From: an uncultured beta proteobacterium
Lineage (GTDB): Bacteria > Pseudomonadota > Gammaproteobacteria > Burkholderiales > Rhodocyclaceae
DNA length: 6,858 nucleotides
Direction of reading: 5' to 3'
Assembly: GCA_903910495.1 (NCBI GenBank)
Contig: CAIVZW010000530.1
Location: forward strand, 1-6,858
The translations under genes and the position numbers were made by a program. This document shows, piece by piece, positions 1 to 6,561 of the stretch (the stretch's first letter is position 1; each line of letters opens with the position of its first letter). The notes below the pieces were generated by a model that was not told the DNA's origin, did not search any database, and saw only the letters and a program-made list of their open reading frames with translations.

Positions 1-1241
1 TCCTGATCGGCTTCCCGGTCATGGTCGCCATGTCGATTCCGACGGTGCTCTACATTCTCGTCCACGGCATCCCGGTCGAAGTGATTGCTCAGCGCTTTCA
101 TTACGCGCTTGATTCGTTCCCGCTGCTGGCGATTCCGGTCTTCATTTTCGCCGGCAACCTGATGACCTCGGCCGGCATCAGCAAACGCATCTTCAATTTC
201 GCCGACATCTGCGTCGGCAAGCTGCACGGCGGCCTCGGCCAGGTGACGATCTTCGCCAGCCTGATCTTCGCTGGCATGTCAGGCGCCGCCTTGGCCGATA
301 TCGGCGGCCTCGGCCGGATCACGATCAGTGAAATGAAGGACAAGGGTTTCCCCGTTCCTTTCGCCGCGGCGGTCACAGCCTCGGCGGCAACGCTAGGGCC
401 AATCTTTCCGCCCAGCATCCCGCTCGTCATTTTCGGTGCGGCGACCGGGACGTCGATCATCAAGCTGCTCATTTCCGGCATCGTTCCCGCCCTTTTCGCC
501 GCTGTCGCGATGATGATCCTGACCGCCTATCTCTCGATCAAGCGCGGTTACCCACGGCGGACCGCGAAGTTCGAGCGCAAGGAGTTTACCGACTCGCTCC
601 TCTCCGGCTTGCCGGCGCTGCTCGCTCCGGTCATCCTGATCATCGGTATGGTCTCGGGCGTATTCACGCCGACCGAATGCGCCGGCGTCACGGTGATCTA
701 TATGGTCTTCGTCGGCGCTGTGATCTATCGCGAACTTGATTTCCGCCAGTTCCTTGCCGCCGGAATCGTGACGCTACAGCAGACGGCGTCGATCTGCATC
801 ATCATCGCCTCGGCTTCGCTAATGGGCTGGATCCTGACGATTGAACAGGCAGCGGCGCAGTTCGGCGGGTTGATGGAAGGCTTCAACGGCGGCTGGGTGA
901 TGCTGATCATCATCATCAACGTGATTTTCCTGATCGCCGGAATGTTTCTCGACAGCACGACGGCGACGCTGCTGCTGATGCCGATCGTCATGCCGGCGTG
1001 CCTCGCCGCCGGAATCAATCCGGTGCATCTGGGCATCGTCATCGTTTTCAACCTGATGATCGGGCTCCTGACGCCACCACTCGGCCTGTCGCTGTTTCTG
1101 ATCAACAGCATGACCGGCGTGTCGATCCCGGCGCTGCTCAAGGATCTCGCGCCGTACTTCATCCCGCTCATGGCGACGCTGCTGTTCATTTCATTCGCTC
1201 CTGGCATCATCCTGTGGTTGCCGAACCTGCTGGTGAATTGA
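1..1241 (+). CDS. dctM: TRAP transporter large permease, DctM family (5' partial)
   Basis: This is the large membrane subunit of a TRAP transporter, the inner-membrane protein that carries the substrate with sodium or proton symport. The frame is open from the window edge (first complete codon at position 3, reading LIGFPVMVAM), so the ATG at 21 is internal. Aligning motifs with the second DctM in this window puts that methionine near residue 22, so about 15 residues are missing upstream. Numbering from the ATG at 21, family motifs are GPIFPPSIP (126-134), FTPTE (215-219), MFLDSTTATLLLMPI (308-322) and NLMIGLLTPPLG (344-355), among many hydrophobic helices. It ends in PNLLVN and TGA. Its own small subunit is presumably upstream of the window. 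No intact binding protein follows it; the next frame is a short stub and then another dctQ. The family call is secure; the substrate is unknown. Confidence 0.95.
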   Translation, partial: LIGFPVMVAMSIPTVLYILVHGIPVEVIAQRFHYALDSFPLLAIPVFIFAGNLMTSAGISKRIFNFADICVGKLHGGLGQVTIFASLIFAGMSGAALADIGGLGRITISEMKDKGFPVPFAAAVTASAATLGPIFPPSIPLVIFGAATGTSIIKLLISGIVPALFAAVAMMILTAYLSIKRGYPRRTAKFERKEFTDSLLSGLPALLAPVILIIGMVSGVFTPTECAGVTVIYMVFVGAVIYRELDFRQFLAAGIVTLQQTASICIIIASASLMGWILTIEQAAAQFGGLMEGFNGGWVMLIIIINVIFLIAGMFLDSTTATLLLMPIVMPACLAAGINPVHLGIVIVFNLMIGLLTPPLGLSLFLINSMTGVSIPALLKDLAPYFIPLMATLLFISFAPGIILWLPNLLVN

Positions 1242-1306
1242 GTGCGCCGGGCCAGGCCGATGGGTGGAACCAACTTTCGTTGAAGGCACAAGGCTTTTAT
1301 TTCTTT

Positions 1307-1408
1307 GGAGGGAAATGCTCAATGCACAAACTGTTTTTCTCGACGGCTCGCGCGGCTTTTACGGCTAGAGTCATTTGCGTTCGGGCACCTGCCAGGACCC
1401 TGCCATGA
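1307..1408 (+). pseudogene. Shine-Dalgarno plus 28-aa ORF, possible dctP 5' stub
   Basis: A strong Shine-Dalgarno, GGAGGG at 1307-1312, lies 9 nt before an ATG at 1322. This opens a 28-codon frame beginning MHKLFFSTARAAFTA and ending in TGA at 1406-1408, which overlaps the dctQ start as ATGA. The start region closely resembles that of the intact dctP at 3221: TTTTATT, GGAGG, an A-rich spacer with GCT, then ATGC and a Lys-Leu-rich signal-peptide-like opening (MHKLFF versus MRKLLS). The position, just after a dctM, is also where the intact dctP sits. I infer either a dctP reduced by deletion to its first codons, or a short leader peptide translationally coupled to dctQ. Another ATG at 1315 opens a 17-codon frame that is less well placed. 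No mature DctP sequence is visible. Confidence 0.4.
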
Positions 1409-1908
1409 ACAGCGCTACCCAAGCCAATGGAAGCCGCCTGGCCCGGCTGTCGCGTACCTTCAACCACGCGACCGAACTCATCCTGCTGCCTTTTACGTTG
1501 GTTTTCGTTGGGATCATTTTCTTCGCGGTATTGACGCGCTTTGTGTTCCATTACCCGATCGTCGAATCGGTCGAACTCGCGCGACTGGCCTTTGTGTGGA
1601 CCATCCTGCTGGCCTGCGCGATCGGCGTCTATCGGCAGGCACACGTCGCCATCTTCAATTTTCGCGATTGCCTTCCGGTCGTCTGGCGACTGCGGGTTTA
1701 CCGCGTGGTGTATTTGCTCTGTGCCGGCTTCGGCGCCCTGATGCTGTGGTATGGCATCCAGCTTACTGTCAGGGTATGGCACTCGTCGTTTCCCACGCTC
1801 GGCTGGTCACAGTCATGGTTGTATATCCCCTTGGCGATCTCCGGTGCGCTGATCGTCCTGCACGGCATCAGCCATGCCCTTGCCCCTGAGGAGTTCTTCC
1901 AGTCATGA
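1405..1908 (+). CDS. dctQ: TRAP transporter small permease, DctQ family
   Basis: This is the small four-helix membrane subunit of a TRAP transporter, which joins the large permease in the inner membrane and is needed for uptake. The protein is 167 aa, usual for DctQ. Hydrophobic helices lie at about 24-47, 57-76, 98-120 and 138-158. The family pattern RFVFHYPIVESVELAR (45-60), then FVWTILLACAIGVYRQAHV (63-81), contains the typical R-x-x-Glu-Leu-Ala-Arg and Arg-x-x-His segments. The start is ATG 1405, with AGGA at 1394-1397 as a modest Shine-Dalgarno; a TTG at 1375 in the same frame would add ten residues without hydrophobic or family character. The start overlaps the stop of the preceding 28-codon frame (ATGA), and its own stop overlaps the next dctM start (ATGA), so translation is probably coupled on both sides. 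Confidence 0.92.
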   Translation: MNSATQANGSRLARLSRTFNHATELILLPFTLVFVGIIFFAVLTRFVFHYPIVESVELARLAFVWTILLACAIGVYRQAHVAIFNFRDCLPVVWRLRVYRVVYLLCAGFGALMLWYGIQLTVRVWHSSFPTLGWSQSWLYIPLAISGALIVLHGISHALAPEEFFQS

Positions 1909-3182
1909 TGACCGTAACCATCGCGATTATTTTCTTTGCCCTGGTCGCCCTGTCCGTGCCGATGGCCATCGGCCTGGGCATTGCCGCCTCGGTGGTGATG
2001 GCGTGGATCAGCCCCTTCCCGCTAATGACCGTGTTCCAGCGCATGATCGCCGGCACGGATTCTTTTGTGCTGGCCTCGATTCCGCTCTACATCCTGACCG
2101 CCAACTTGATGAATGCCGGCGGCATCACCGACCGGCTTTTCCTCTTCATCCGCCGGCTGGTCGGGCATTTACCCGGCGGCCTCGCGCACGCCAACGTCGG
2201 CGCCAACATGGTCTTCGCCGGCATCTCCGGTTCGGCGGTTGCCGACGCCGGCGGCCTCGGCAACATAATGATCCGCGCCATGCGCGAGCAGGGCTACCGG
2301 GCGGAAATGGCGGCGGCCGTGAGCGCCGCGGCGTCGGTGATCGGTCCGATCATTCCGCCGTCGATTCCCTTCGTGATCTATGGGGCGATGGCCGAAGTCT
2401 CGGTCGGCAAGCTTTTCGCCGCCGGCTTGTTGCCCGGCATCGCCATCGGTCTGGCAATGATGGCCTTCATCGGCATGACGGCCAAGCGCGAGGGTTATCC
2501 GCGCGAGCGCCGGGCGACACTGCTGGAGGTCTGGTCGAGCTTTCGCGAATCGATCCTGGCGCTGATCACTCCGGGGATCATCGTCGGCGGCATCCTCGGC
2601 GGTATCTTCACCCCCACCGAAGCCGCCGCCGTGGCTGCCGTATACGCCTTTCTCATCAGCATGTACGCCTATCGGGTGATCAACTGGAAGGATGTGCCAC
2701 TGATCGTCATCGAATCGATGGTCACCTCGTCGATCGTGATGTTCATGATCGCCACGGTGTCAGGCGTCTCCTGGCTGATGACGGTGGAACAGGCGGGGCC
2801 GACCTTCGTCGCCGCACTGACGGCGATATCAACCGAACCGTGGGTTGTGCTATTGATGATCAATATCGGCCTCTTGATCGCCGGTTGCCTGGTCGAAGCG
2901 GGTGCGATCCTGATCCTGATGACCCCTATCCTGCTGCCGCTGATCCTGTCTCTGGGCATAGACCCGGTGCATTTCGGCGTGATCATCGTCCTCAATCTGA
3001 TGATCGGAGTAGCGACGCCGCCGGTGGGCATGAGTCTCTTTGTCGTCGCGCACGTGGCCAAAATCCCGCTTGATGGGGTCATGCGTGCTGTTTTACCGTT
3101 TCTGATACCGCTTGTCTTCGTACTTTTTGTGGTGACGTATGTCCCGTGGCTGTCGATGTGGTTGCCTGGTCTGTTGTTCTGA
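1905..3182 (+). CDS. dctM: TRAP transporter large permease, DctM family
   Basis: This is the second large TRAP permease of the window and is complete at 425 aa, the usual family length. It forms the ion-coupled transport channel in the inner membrane with the DctQ just upstream. Visible motifs are ASIPLYILTANLM (57-69), NMVFAGISGSAVADAGGLG (101-119), GPIIPPSIP (147-155), FTPTE (235-239) and NLMIGVATPPVG (364-375), within about a dozen hydrophobic stretches. GAGGAG at 1888-1893 lies inside dctQ, 11 nt before ATG 1905 and 14 nt before the tandem ATG at 1908; 1905 gives the ATGA overlap with dctQ. Compared with the first DctM, the segment CLVEAGAILILMTPI (328-342) replaces MFLDSTTATLLLMPI, so the two permeases have diverged at a conserved position and may not share a substrate. 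It lies 38 nt upstream of dctP. Confidence 0.96.
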   Translation: MMTVTIAIIFFALVALSVPMAIGLGIAASVVMAWISPFPLMTVFQRMIAGTDSFVLASIPLYILTANLMNAGGITDRLFLFIRRLVGHLPGGLAHANVGANMVFAGISGSAVADAGGLGNIMIRAMREQGYRAEMAAAVSAAASVIGPIIPPSIPFVIYGAMAEVSVGKLFAAGLLPGIAIGLAMMAFIGMTAKREGYPRERRATLLEVWSSFRESILALITPGIIVGGILGGIFTPTEAAAVAAVYAFLISMYAYRVINWKDVPLIVIESMVTSSIVMFMIATVSGVSWLMTVEQAGPTFVAALTAISTEPWVVLLMINIGLLIAGCLVEAGAILILMTPILLPLILSLGIDPVHFGVIIVLNLMIGVATPPVGMSLFVVAHVAKIPLDGVMRAVLPFLIPLVFVLFVVTYVPWLSMWLPGLLF

Positions 3183-3220
3183 ACGTCAAGAAGTTTTCAC
3201 TTTTATTGGAGGAAATCGCT

Positions 3221-4189
3221 ATGCGTAAATTACTTTCCGTTTTAACGCTCGCTGCTTTCGCAATCTCACCGGCTCTGTGGGCTCAGACCGTCATCAAGAT
3301 CGCCATCGATCATGGCCCGACCCACAGCATGACCCAGGCGATGGAACGCTTCGGCCAGATTCTCGAGAAGAAGCGTCCTGGCGAATACAAGGTGCAGGCC
3401 TATGCCTCGGCGCAGTTGGGGAACGAGCGGACCACGCAGGAAGCCTTGACCCTCGGCTCGCTCGAGATGGCGGTGTCAGGCATTGTCAATATCTATGAAC
3501 CCAAGTTCTCACTGCTTGAAGCGCCTTTCCTGTTCCGCGACCGTGAGCACATCCAGAAGTTTCAGCATTCTCCCGTGATTCAGAAGATCGCTTCGTCATT
3601 GCCGGCAAAAGGGCTGAGAATGCTTGGCATCGTCGAGAACGGTTATCGCCACGTCACCAACAACAAGCGTCCGATCAACACCGTAGACGATGTGAAAGGG
3701 CTCAAGCTGCGTACACCCGAGAGCATCGCGCAGGTCGAAACCTTCCGCGCCCTGGGCGCGCTGCCGACGCCGATGCCTTTTGCCGAACTGTACAACGCGC
3801 TGCGCCAGGGTGTCGTCGACGGTCAGGAAAACCCGCTGCAGAACATTTATGACGCGAAGTTCTACGAAGCGCAGAAATACCTGGCGCTGACCGGCCATAT
3901 CTACAACTCGGCCTACGTGCTGATCAGCGAACAGTTCTATCAAAAGCAGAAGCCCGAGCAACAGAAGGCGATCCGCGAGTCCGTCGACGAAGCCACTCTA
4001 TGGCAGTTCAAATACGTCGAAGAACTCGACAAGAACCTGCTCGGCATGCTGAAGGAGAAAGGGATGCAGGTCACGACGCCCGATCAGGCGGCCTTCCGTG
4101 CAGGCACCGTACCGGCCTACGAGGCGATCATCGCCAAGGTCGGCTCTGACTCGCGGGCGATTCTCGACGAGATCCGGGCGATCAAGTAG
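3221..4189 (+). CDS. dctP: TRAP transporter substrate-binding protein, DctP family
   Basis: This is the periplasmic binding protein that captures the substrate and delivers it to the DctQ/DctM pair. The protein is 322 aa, normal for the family. Residues 1-21 are a classic signal peptide (MRKLLS, hydrophobic core, ALWA before Q22). The family core is clear: AQLGNERTTQEALTLGSLEMA (64-84), LEAPFLFRD (99-107), KLRTPES (162-168), whose Arg164 matches the arginine that binds the substrate carboxylate in characterised DctP proteins, and RQGVVDGQENPLQNI (195-209). The start at 3221 follows GGAGG (3208-3212) by 8 nt; an upstream in-frame GTG at 3146 would add 25 residues inside dctM and spoil the signal peptide. 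The gene ends in tandem TAG TAG stops (4187-4192). The conserved arginine suggests a substrate with a carboxylate or similar polar group. I cannot name it. Confidence 0.95.
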   Translation: MRKLLSVLTLAAFAISPALWAQTVIKIAIDHGPTHSMTQAMERFGQILEKKRPGEYKVQAYASAQLGNERTTQEALTLGSLEMAVSGIVNIYEPKFSLLEAPFLFRDREHIQKFQHSPVIQKIASSLPAKGLRMLGIVENGYRHVTNNKRPINTVDDVKGLKLRTPESIAQVETFRALGALPTPMPFAELYNALRQGVVDGQENPLQNIYDAKFYEAQKYLALTGHIYNSAYVLISEQFYQKQKPEQQKAIRESVDEATLWQFKYVEELDKNLLGMLKEKGMQVTTPDQAAFRAGTVPAYEAIIAKVGSDSRAILDEIRAIK

Positions 4190-4446
4190 TAGCAGTTGGT
4201 CCAGCGCAGCCGTGGGCTGCGCCAATACCTGGCGGGCGGAGGGTGGAAGTTCCGCCCTCATCCGCTGGTTGTCGGCGAACTGCTTGCAGACCGCCGACGC
4301 TTCAATCAGCGATAATCCGGCATCGCCCCTGGGTTTGCCGAACTCGATCCAATCTACAGCTGGCTGCGACTCGCCGATCTCAGTCCGGCACGCAAGCCGT
4401 CTCGCTCGGCCTGATGGATCCGCTCAGCGCAGCGCAAGTAGGAATC
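4190..4446 (+). other. Unassigned stretch between dctP and isomerase remnant
   Basis: About 257 nt hold the two hairpins and otherwise no gene I recognise. On the + strand, frame 2 is open from the dctP stop to TAA at 4313-4315 and from there to TGA near 4413, without a family match. On the minus strand a frame is open through the same interval (for example IEFGKPRGDAGLSLIEAS), continuing into the antisense of dctP; no plausible start or ribosome site was seen. An intact operon would carry the N-terminal two thirds of the isomerase here, but I find no TIM-barrel sequence in any frame. The stretch may therefore be replaced or heavily eroded DNA. Confidence 0.45.
4204..4257 (+). terminator. Two GC-rich hairpins just after dctP
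   Basis: Two perfect stem-loops follow the dctP stop. The first is an 8-bp stem, GCGCAGCC (4204-4211) with GGCTGCGC (4215-4222) around a 3-nt loop, beginning 14 nt after the stop. The second is a 7-bp stem, GGGCGGA (4234-4240) with TCCGCCC (4251-4257) around a 10-nt loop. Neither is followed by a run of T, so they are not canonical Rho-independent terminators. Stable hairpins at this place, between a binding-protein gene and enzyme genes, often protect the upstream mRNA or dampen downstream expression. They could also be a REP-like element. The role is inferred from position. Confidence 0.5.
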
Positions 4447-4780
4447 GAAATGTACGAAGACACCGACATCGGCAACCTGATTCGCCTGAATTGCCCGATC
4501 GAACACTGGCTGACTATGATGGAAAAGATCCTTCCCTACGCAAAATACTGGCACGTCAAGAACCACATCCGCATCGAAGACCGGACGAAGGGTATTTTCC
4601 TTTCGTATCCGACCTCGCCCACGCTCGGCTTGGTTAACTATTGGGTGGCCATAGCGAAGGCGATTGCGCTTGGTGTCAAGAGCGCTTTTATCTGTGAGAA
4701 TTACGGTGGCGATGGCCTTACTTACTGTTTGCGCGTTGAACCGTGACTATTTCAGAAGTCTGCTGCCACGCCAAGACTAA
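4447..4780 (+). pseudogene. Sugar phosphate isomerase/epimerase, C-terminal remnant, frameshifted
   Basis: The 3' part of a TIM-barrel (AP endonuclease 2-like) sugar phosphate isomerase/epimerase is recognisable from about EMYEDTDIGN onward. It includes the family blocks YAKYWHVKNHIRIED (HVKN strand) and AFICENYGGDG, whose glutamate corresponds to the usual metal ligand. About 100 residues remain, against some 250-300 for the family, so the N-terminal barrel strands are absent. The frame is open upstream to GTG 4243 and ATG 4414, but that part shows no family sequence. After GGDGL the frame runs to a TGA at 4744-4746. Removing one copy of the tandem CTTA at 4717-4724 restores a typical end, TVCALNRDYFRSLLPRQD, and a TAA at 4778-4780. 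Two independent lesions argue for a dead gene. It sits between the transporter and the kinase, so it was probably the isomerase step of the same pathway. The exact left edge is uncertain. Confidence 0.7.
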
Positions 4781-4783
4781 GCG

Positions 4784-4802
4784 GCGGCATGCCGCAGAGG
4801 AG
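4784..4802 (+). promoter_or_regulatory. Palindrome and ribosome binding site before the kinase
   Basis: A perfect 12-bp palindrome GCGGCATGCCGC (4784-4795) directly abuts the Shine-Dalgarno AGAGGAG (4796-4802), which lies 8 nt before the kinase ATG. The palindrome has no loop, so it would form only a small hairpin, or act as a two-fold-symmetric DNA site. It begins 3 nt after the ancestral stop of the isomerase remnant. The ribosome site is well supported; a regulatory role for the palindrome is a guess. Confidence 0.45.
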
Positions 4803-4810
4803 ATCCATGC

Positions 4811-6448
4811 ATGCGCAATGCCCAGCGAACGGTCCTCGGCATCGACCTCAGCACCCAGAGTCTGAGCGGCGTGTTGTTGGGCTGTGCCAGCGCCGAAGTC
4901 TTGTGGGAACGTTCGCTTGCCTACCGCGACGATACTCGGCTGCGCGGTTTCGGCATCGACGATGACCGTCTGATCCTGCCGCCGCGCGAGGCGGGCGAAG
5001 CCGAGCAACCGCCGCATCTTTTCATCGCCGCGTTCGAAGCCTTGTTCGGGGATCTCAAGTCCAGTGGTATCGACCCTACTGCGATCGCGGCGATCAATTG
5101 TGCCGGTCAGCAGCACGGCCATGTCTATCTGAGCGGCGCGGCCGACGCCTCTTTCGCCCGCTTGCGCGAATCGGCCAGCGCCGGCGAAAACCTGCTAGCG
5201 ATTCTCGAGGGCAGTTTCGCCTACGCTGGCGCCCCGATCTGGAAGACCGCCAACACGGCTGCCGAAGCCGCGCATATCCGCGCGACCGCCGGCGGCCAAG
5301 CGGCAATCATCGCGCGCAGCGGCAGCGACAACCCGCTGCGCTTTTCGGCCAACGTGCATCGCCGGCTGGCCCAGCGTGATCCGGCTGCCTATGCAGCGAC
5401 GAGGCACATTGTGCAGCTTTCAAGCCTGGTCCCGGCGATTCTTGTCGGCGACTGCAGCGTGCCGCTCGATTTCGGCAACGCCTGCGGCACCGGCCTGATG
5501 AATTACCGTGAGCGCGACTGGGACGCTGTTCTCCTGCAAGCAACCGCCGGCGACCTGCCCGGCGGGGCGCCGGCGCTGGCCGAAAAATTGCCGCGAATCG
5601 TCCATCCACTGACCATCTGCGGATCGGCTGCCGTTTATTTTCAGAAGAAATACGGCCTCGCTGCGGATTGCCGGATCATTGTCGGCTCGGGCGACAATCC
5701 GCAATCCAAGGTTCTGGCGAGCGGCGACCTCTTGAGCCTGGGCACCAGCTTCGTCTACATGATGAATAGCGCTAATGGCGGCGTCGATCGCAGTGGCATG
5801 GCCAATGCCATGTACGACGGCCTCGGCCGCCCGTTCAATTTTGGCTGCCGTAGCAACGGCGCGCTGGTTTGGGACAGGCTACGCAGCCGTTACGGTATGG
5901 GCATCAAGGACTACGCTGCGAGCGAAGCCGCGCTGGCCGAAATTGCGCCCGGTGGCCCGCTGCGCTTCTGGCATCCTGACGCCGAATCTTTTCCGGTCGT
6001 GGCCGCCAATCCGGAATTTGTCCGCGTCGATTGCAGCCCGGTCAACTTCGCCAGCGATTTTGCTGCGCTCGTGGATAGTTCGCTGGGCCTCATCTACCGC
6101 TGTGGCCAGGGGATTGCGGGCGGGGCGGTAGTCGATGCCCGACAGGCGATGAGCGTCTGTGGCGGCCCCTCGGGCAGCGTGGGTGTGATGTACCGTATTG
6201 CGGCCATCTGGAACCGGCCGGTGATTGCGGCTGGGCAAGCCGGCGCCGCGCTGGGCGCAGCGCTTGCCGCAGCCTTGGCGCTGTTTCCAGAGCGCGAGCG
6301 TGACTTCAACGCTGACCGCTTGCGCCATGCCATCTTGCGCGGCAAAGATGTGTTTCAGCCGAATCCGGCCATGGTGCAGGCCTACCACTCGCCAGGTGGC
6401 TACCTCGATCAGATGGAAATGGCGTTTTCTGAACTTGGTCAAGTGTGA
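4811..6448 (+). CDS. FGGY-family carbohydrate kinase, xylulokinase-like
   Basis: This cytoplasmic enzyme uses ATP to phosphorylate a sugar or polyol, feeding it into the pentose phosphate or related routes. It is 545 aa, within the FGGY range and slightly longer than typical bacterial xylulokinases (about 480-500). The N-terminal domain opens with VLGIDLSTQSLSGVLL (8-23; Asp12 in the phosphate loop) and has the sugar-site block AINCAGQQHGHVYL (94-107), like the GQMHG of xylulokinase. The catalytic-base motif is VGSGDNPQSKVL (291-302), with Asp295 matching Asp233 of E. coli XylB. SLGTS (309-313) is the second phosphate motif, and the adenosine site is CGGPSGSVGVMYR (450-462) with GQAGAALGAALAAALA (475-490). 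The usual Trp-x-Asp of xylulokinases is PIWKTAN here (142-148), so Thr146 replaces the acidic residue. The start is ATG 4811, after AGAGGAG at 4796-4802; the ATG at 4807 is out of frame. The family is certain. The substrate (xylulose, ribulose or another keto-sugar or polyol) is not. Confidence 0.9.
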   Translation: MRNAQRTVLGIDLSTQSLSGVLLGCASAEVLWERSLAYRDDTRLRGFGIDDDRLILPPREAGEAEQPPHLFIAAFEALFGDLKSSGIDPTAIAAINCAGQQHGHVYLSGAADASFARLRESASAGENLLAILEGSFAYAGAPIWKTANTAAEAAHIRATAGGQAAIIARSGSDNPLRFSANVHRRLAQRDPAAYAATRHIVQLSSLVPAILVGDCSVPLDFGNACGTGLMNYRERDWDAVLLQATAGDLPGGAPALAEKLPRIVHPLTICGSAAVYFQKKYGLAADCRIIVGSGDNPQSKVLASGDLLSLGTSFVYMMNSANGGVDRSGMANAMYDGLGRPFNFGCRSNGALVWDRLRSRYGMGIKDYAASEAALAEIAPGGPLRFWHPDAESFPVVAANPEFVRVDCSPVNFASDFAALVDSSLGLIYRCGQGIAGGAVVDARQAMSVCGGPSGSVGVMYRIAAIWNRPVIAAGQAGAALGAALAAALALFPERERDFNADRLRHAILRGKDVFQPNPAMVQAYHSPGGYLDQMEMAFSELGQV

Positions 6449-6561
6449 TCGATGCGGTCTTCTTGCTCGGCAATTGCTCGATCGTCATCGTCGTGCTGCA
6501 GGCGAAACCTACGCTCCCCGAGGCTTCACCATTAAGAAATGCAAGGCCCCGCAGGTCATAA
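6445..6561 (+). CDS. Possible small hydrophobic ORF overlapping kinase stop (weak)
   Basis: A GTG overlapping the kinase stop (GTGTGATC) opens a 38-codon frame to TAA at 6559-6561. It begins VIDAVFLLGNCSIVIVVLQA, a hydrophobic segment, followed by a Pro/Arg-rich tail. There is no separate Shine-Dalgarno, but the overlap would permit coupled translation from the kinase. The last codons run into the left arms of the downstream hairpin. I recognise no family. It may be chance or the eroded start of a former downstream gene. Confidence 0.15.
   Translation: MIDAVFLLGNCSIVIVVLQAKPTLPEASPLRNARPRRS

Noticed and set aside
1280..1303. Promoter-like TTGAAG with a T-rich -10 region before the 28-codon frame
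   Set aside because: No acceptable -10 box at 16-18 nt spacing; the sequence fits better as the lead to the Shine-Dalgarno.
1305..1889. Long + frame overlapping dctQ
   Set aside because: It is out of frame with dctQ, Arg/Pro-rich without family motifs, while the dctQ frame has four clear helices and family sequence.
1874..3073. Long 399-codon + frame inside the second dctM
   Set aside because: Arg/His/Asp-rich shadow of the dctM gene, typical of GC-rich codon bias; dctM itself has all family motifs.
3998..4261. Minus-strand frame over the dctP end
   Set aside because: Codon-aligned antisense of dctP, a frame that is often open in GC-rich genes; no ribosome site or family match.
4193..4315. 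Faint likeness of the frame containing PHPLVVGELL to VapC toxin helices (HPFVIGEL)
   Set aside because: Only a few residues match, the PIN-domain aspartates are missing and no antitoxin is nearby; likely chance.
4098..4637. + frame spanning the dctP end and isomerase remnant
   Set aside because: Ser/Arg-rich low-complexity shadow; the isomerase motifs lie in another frame.
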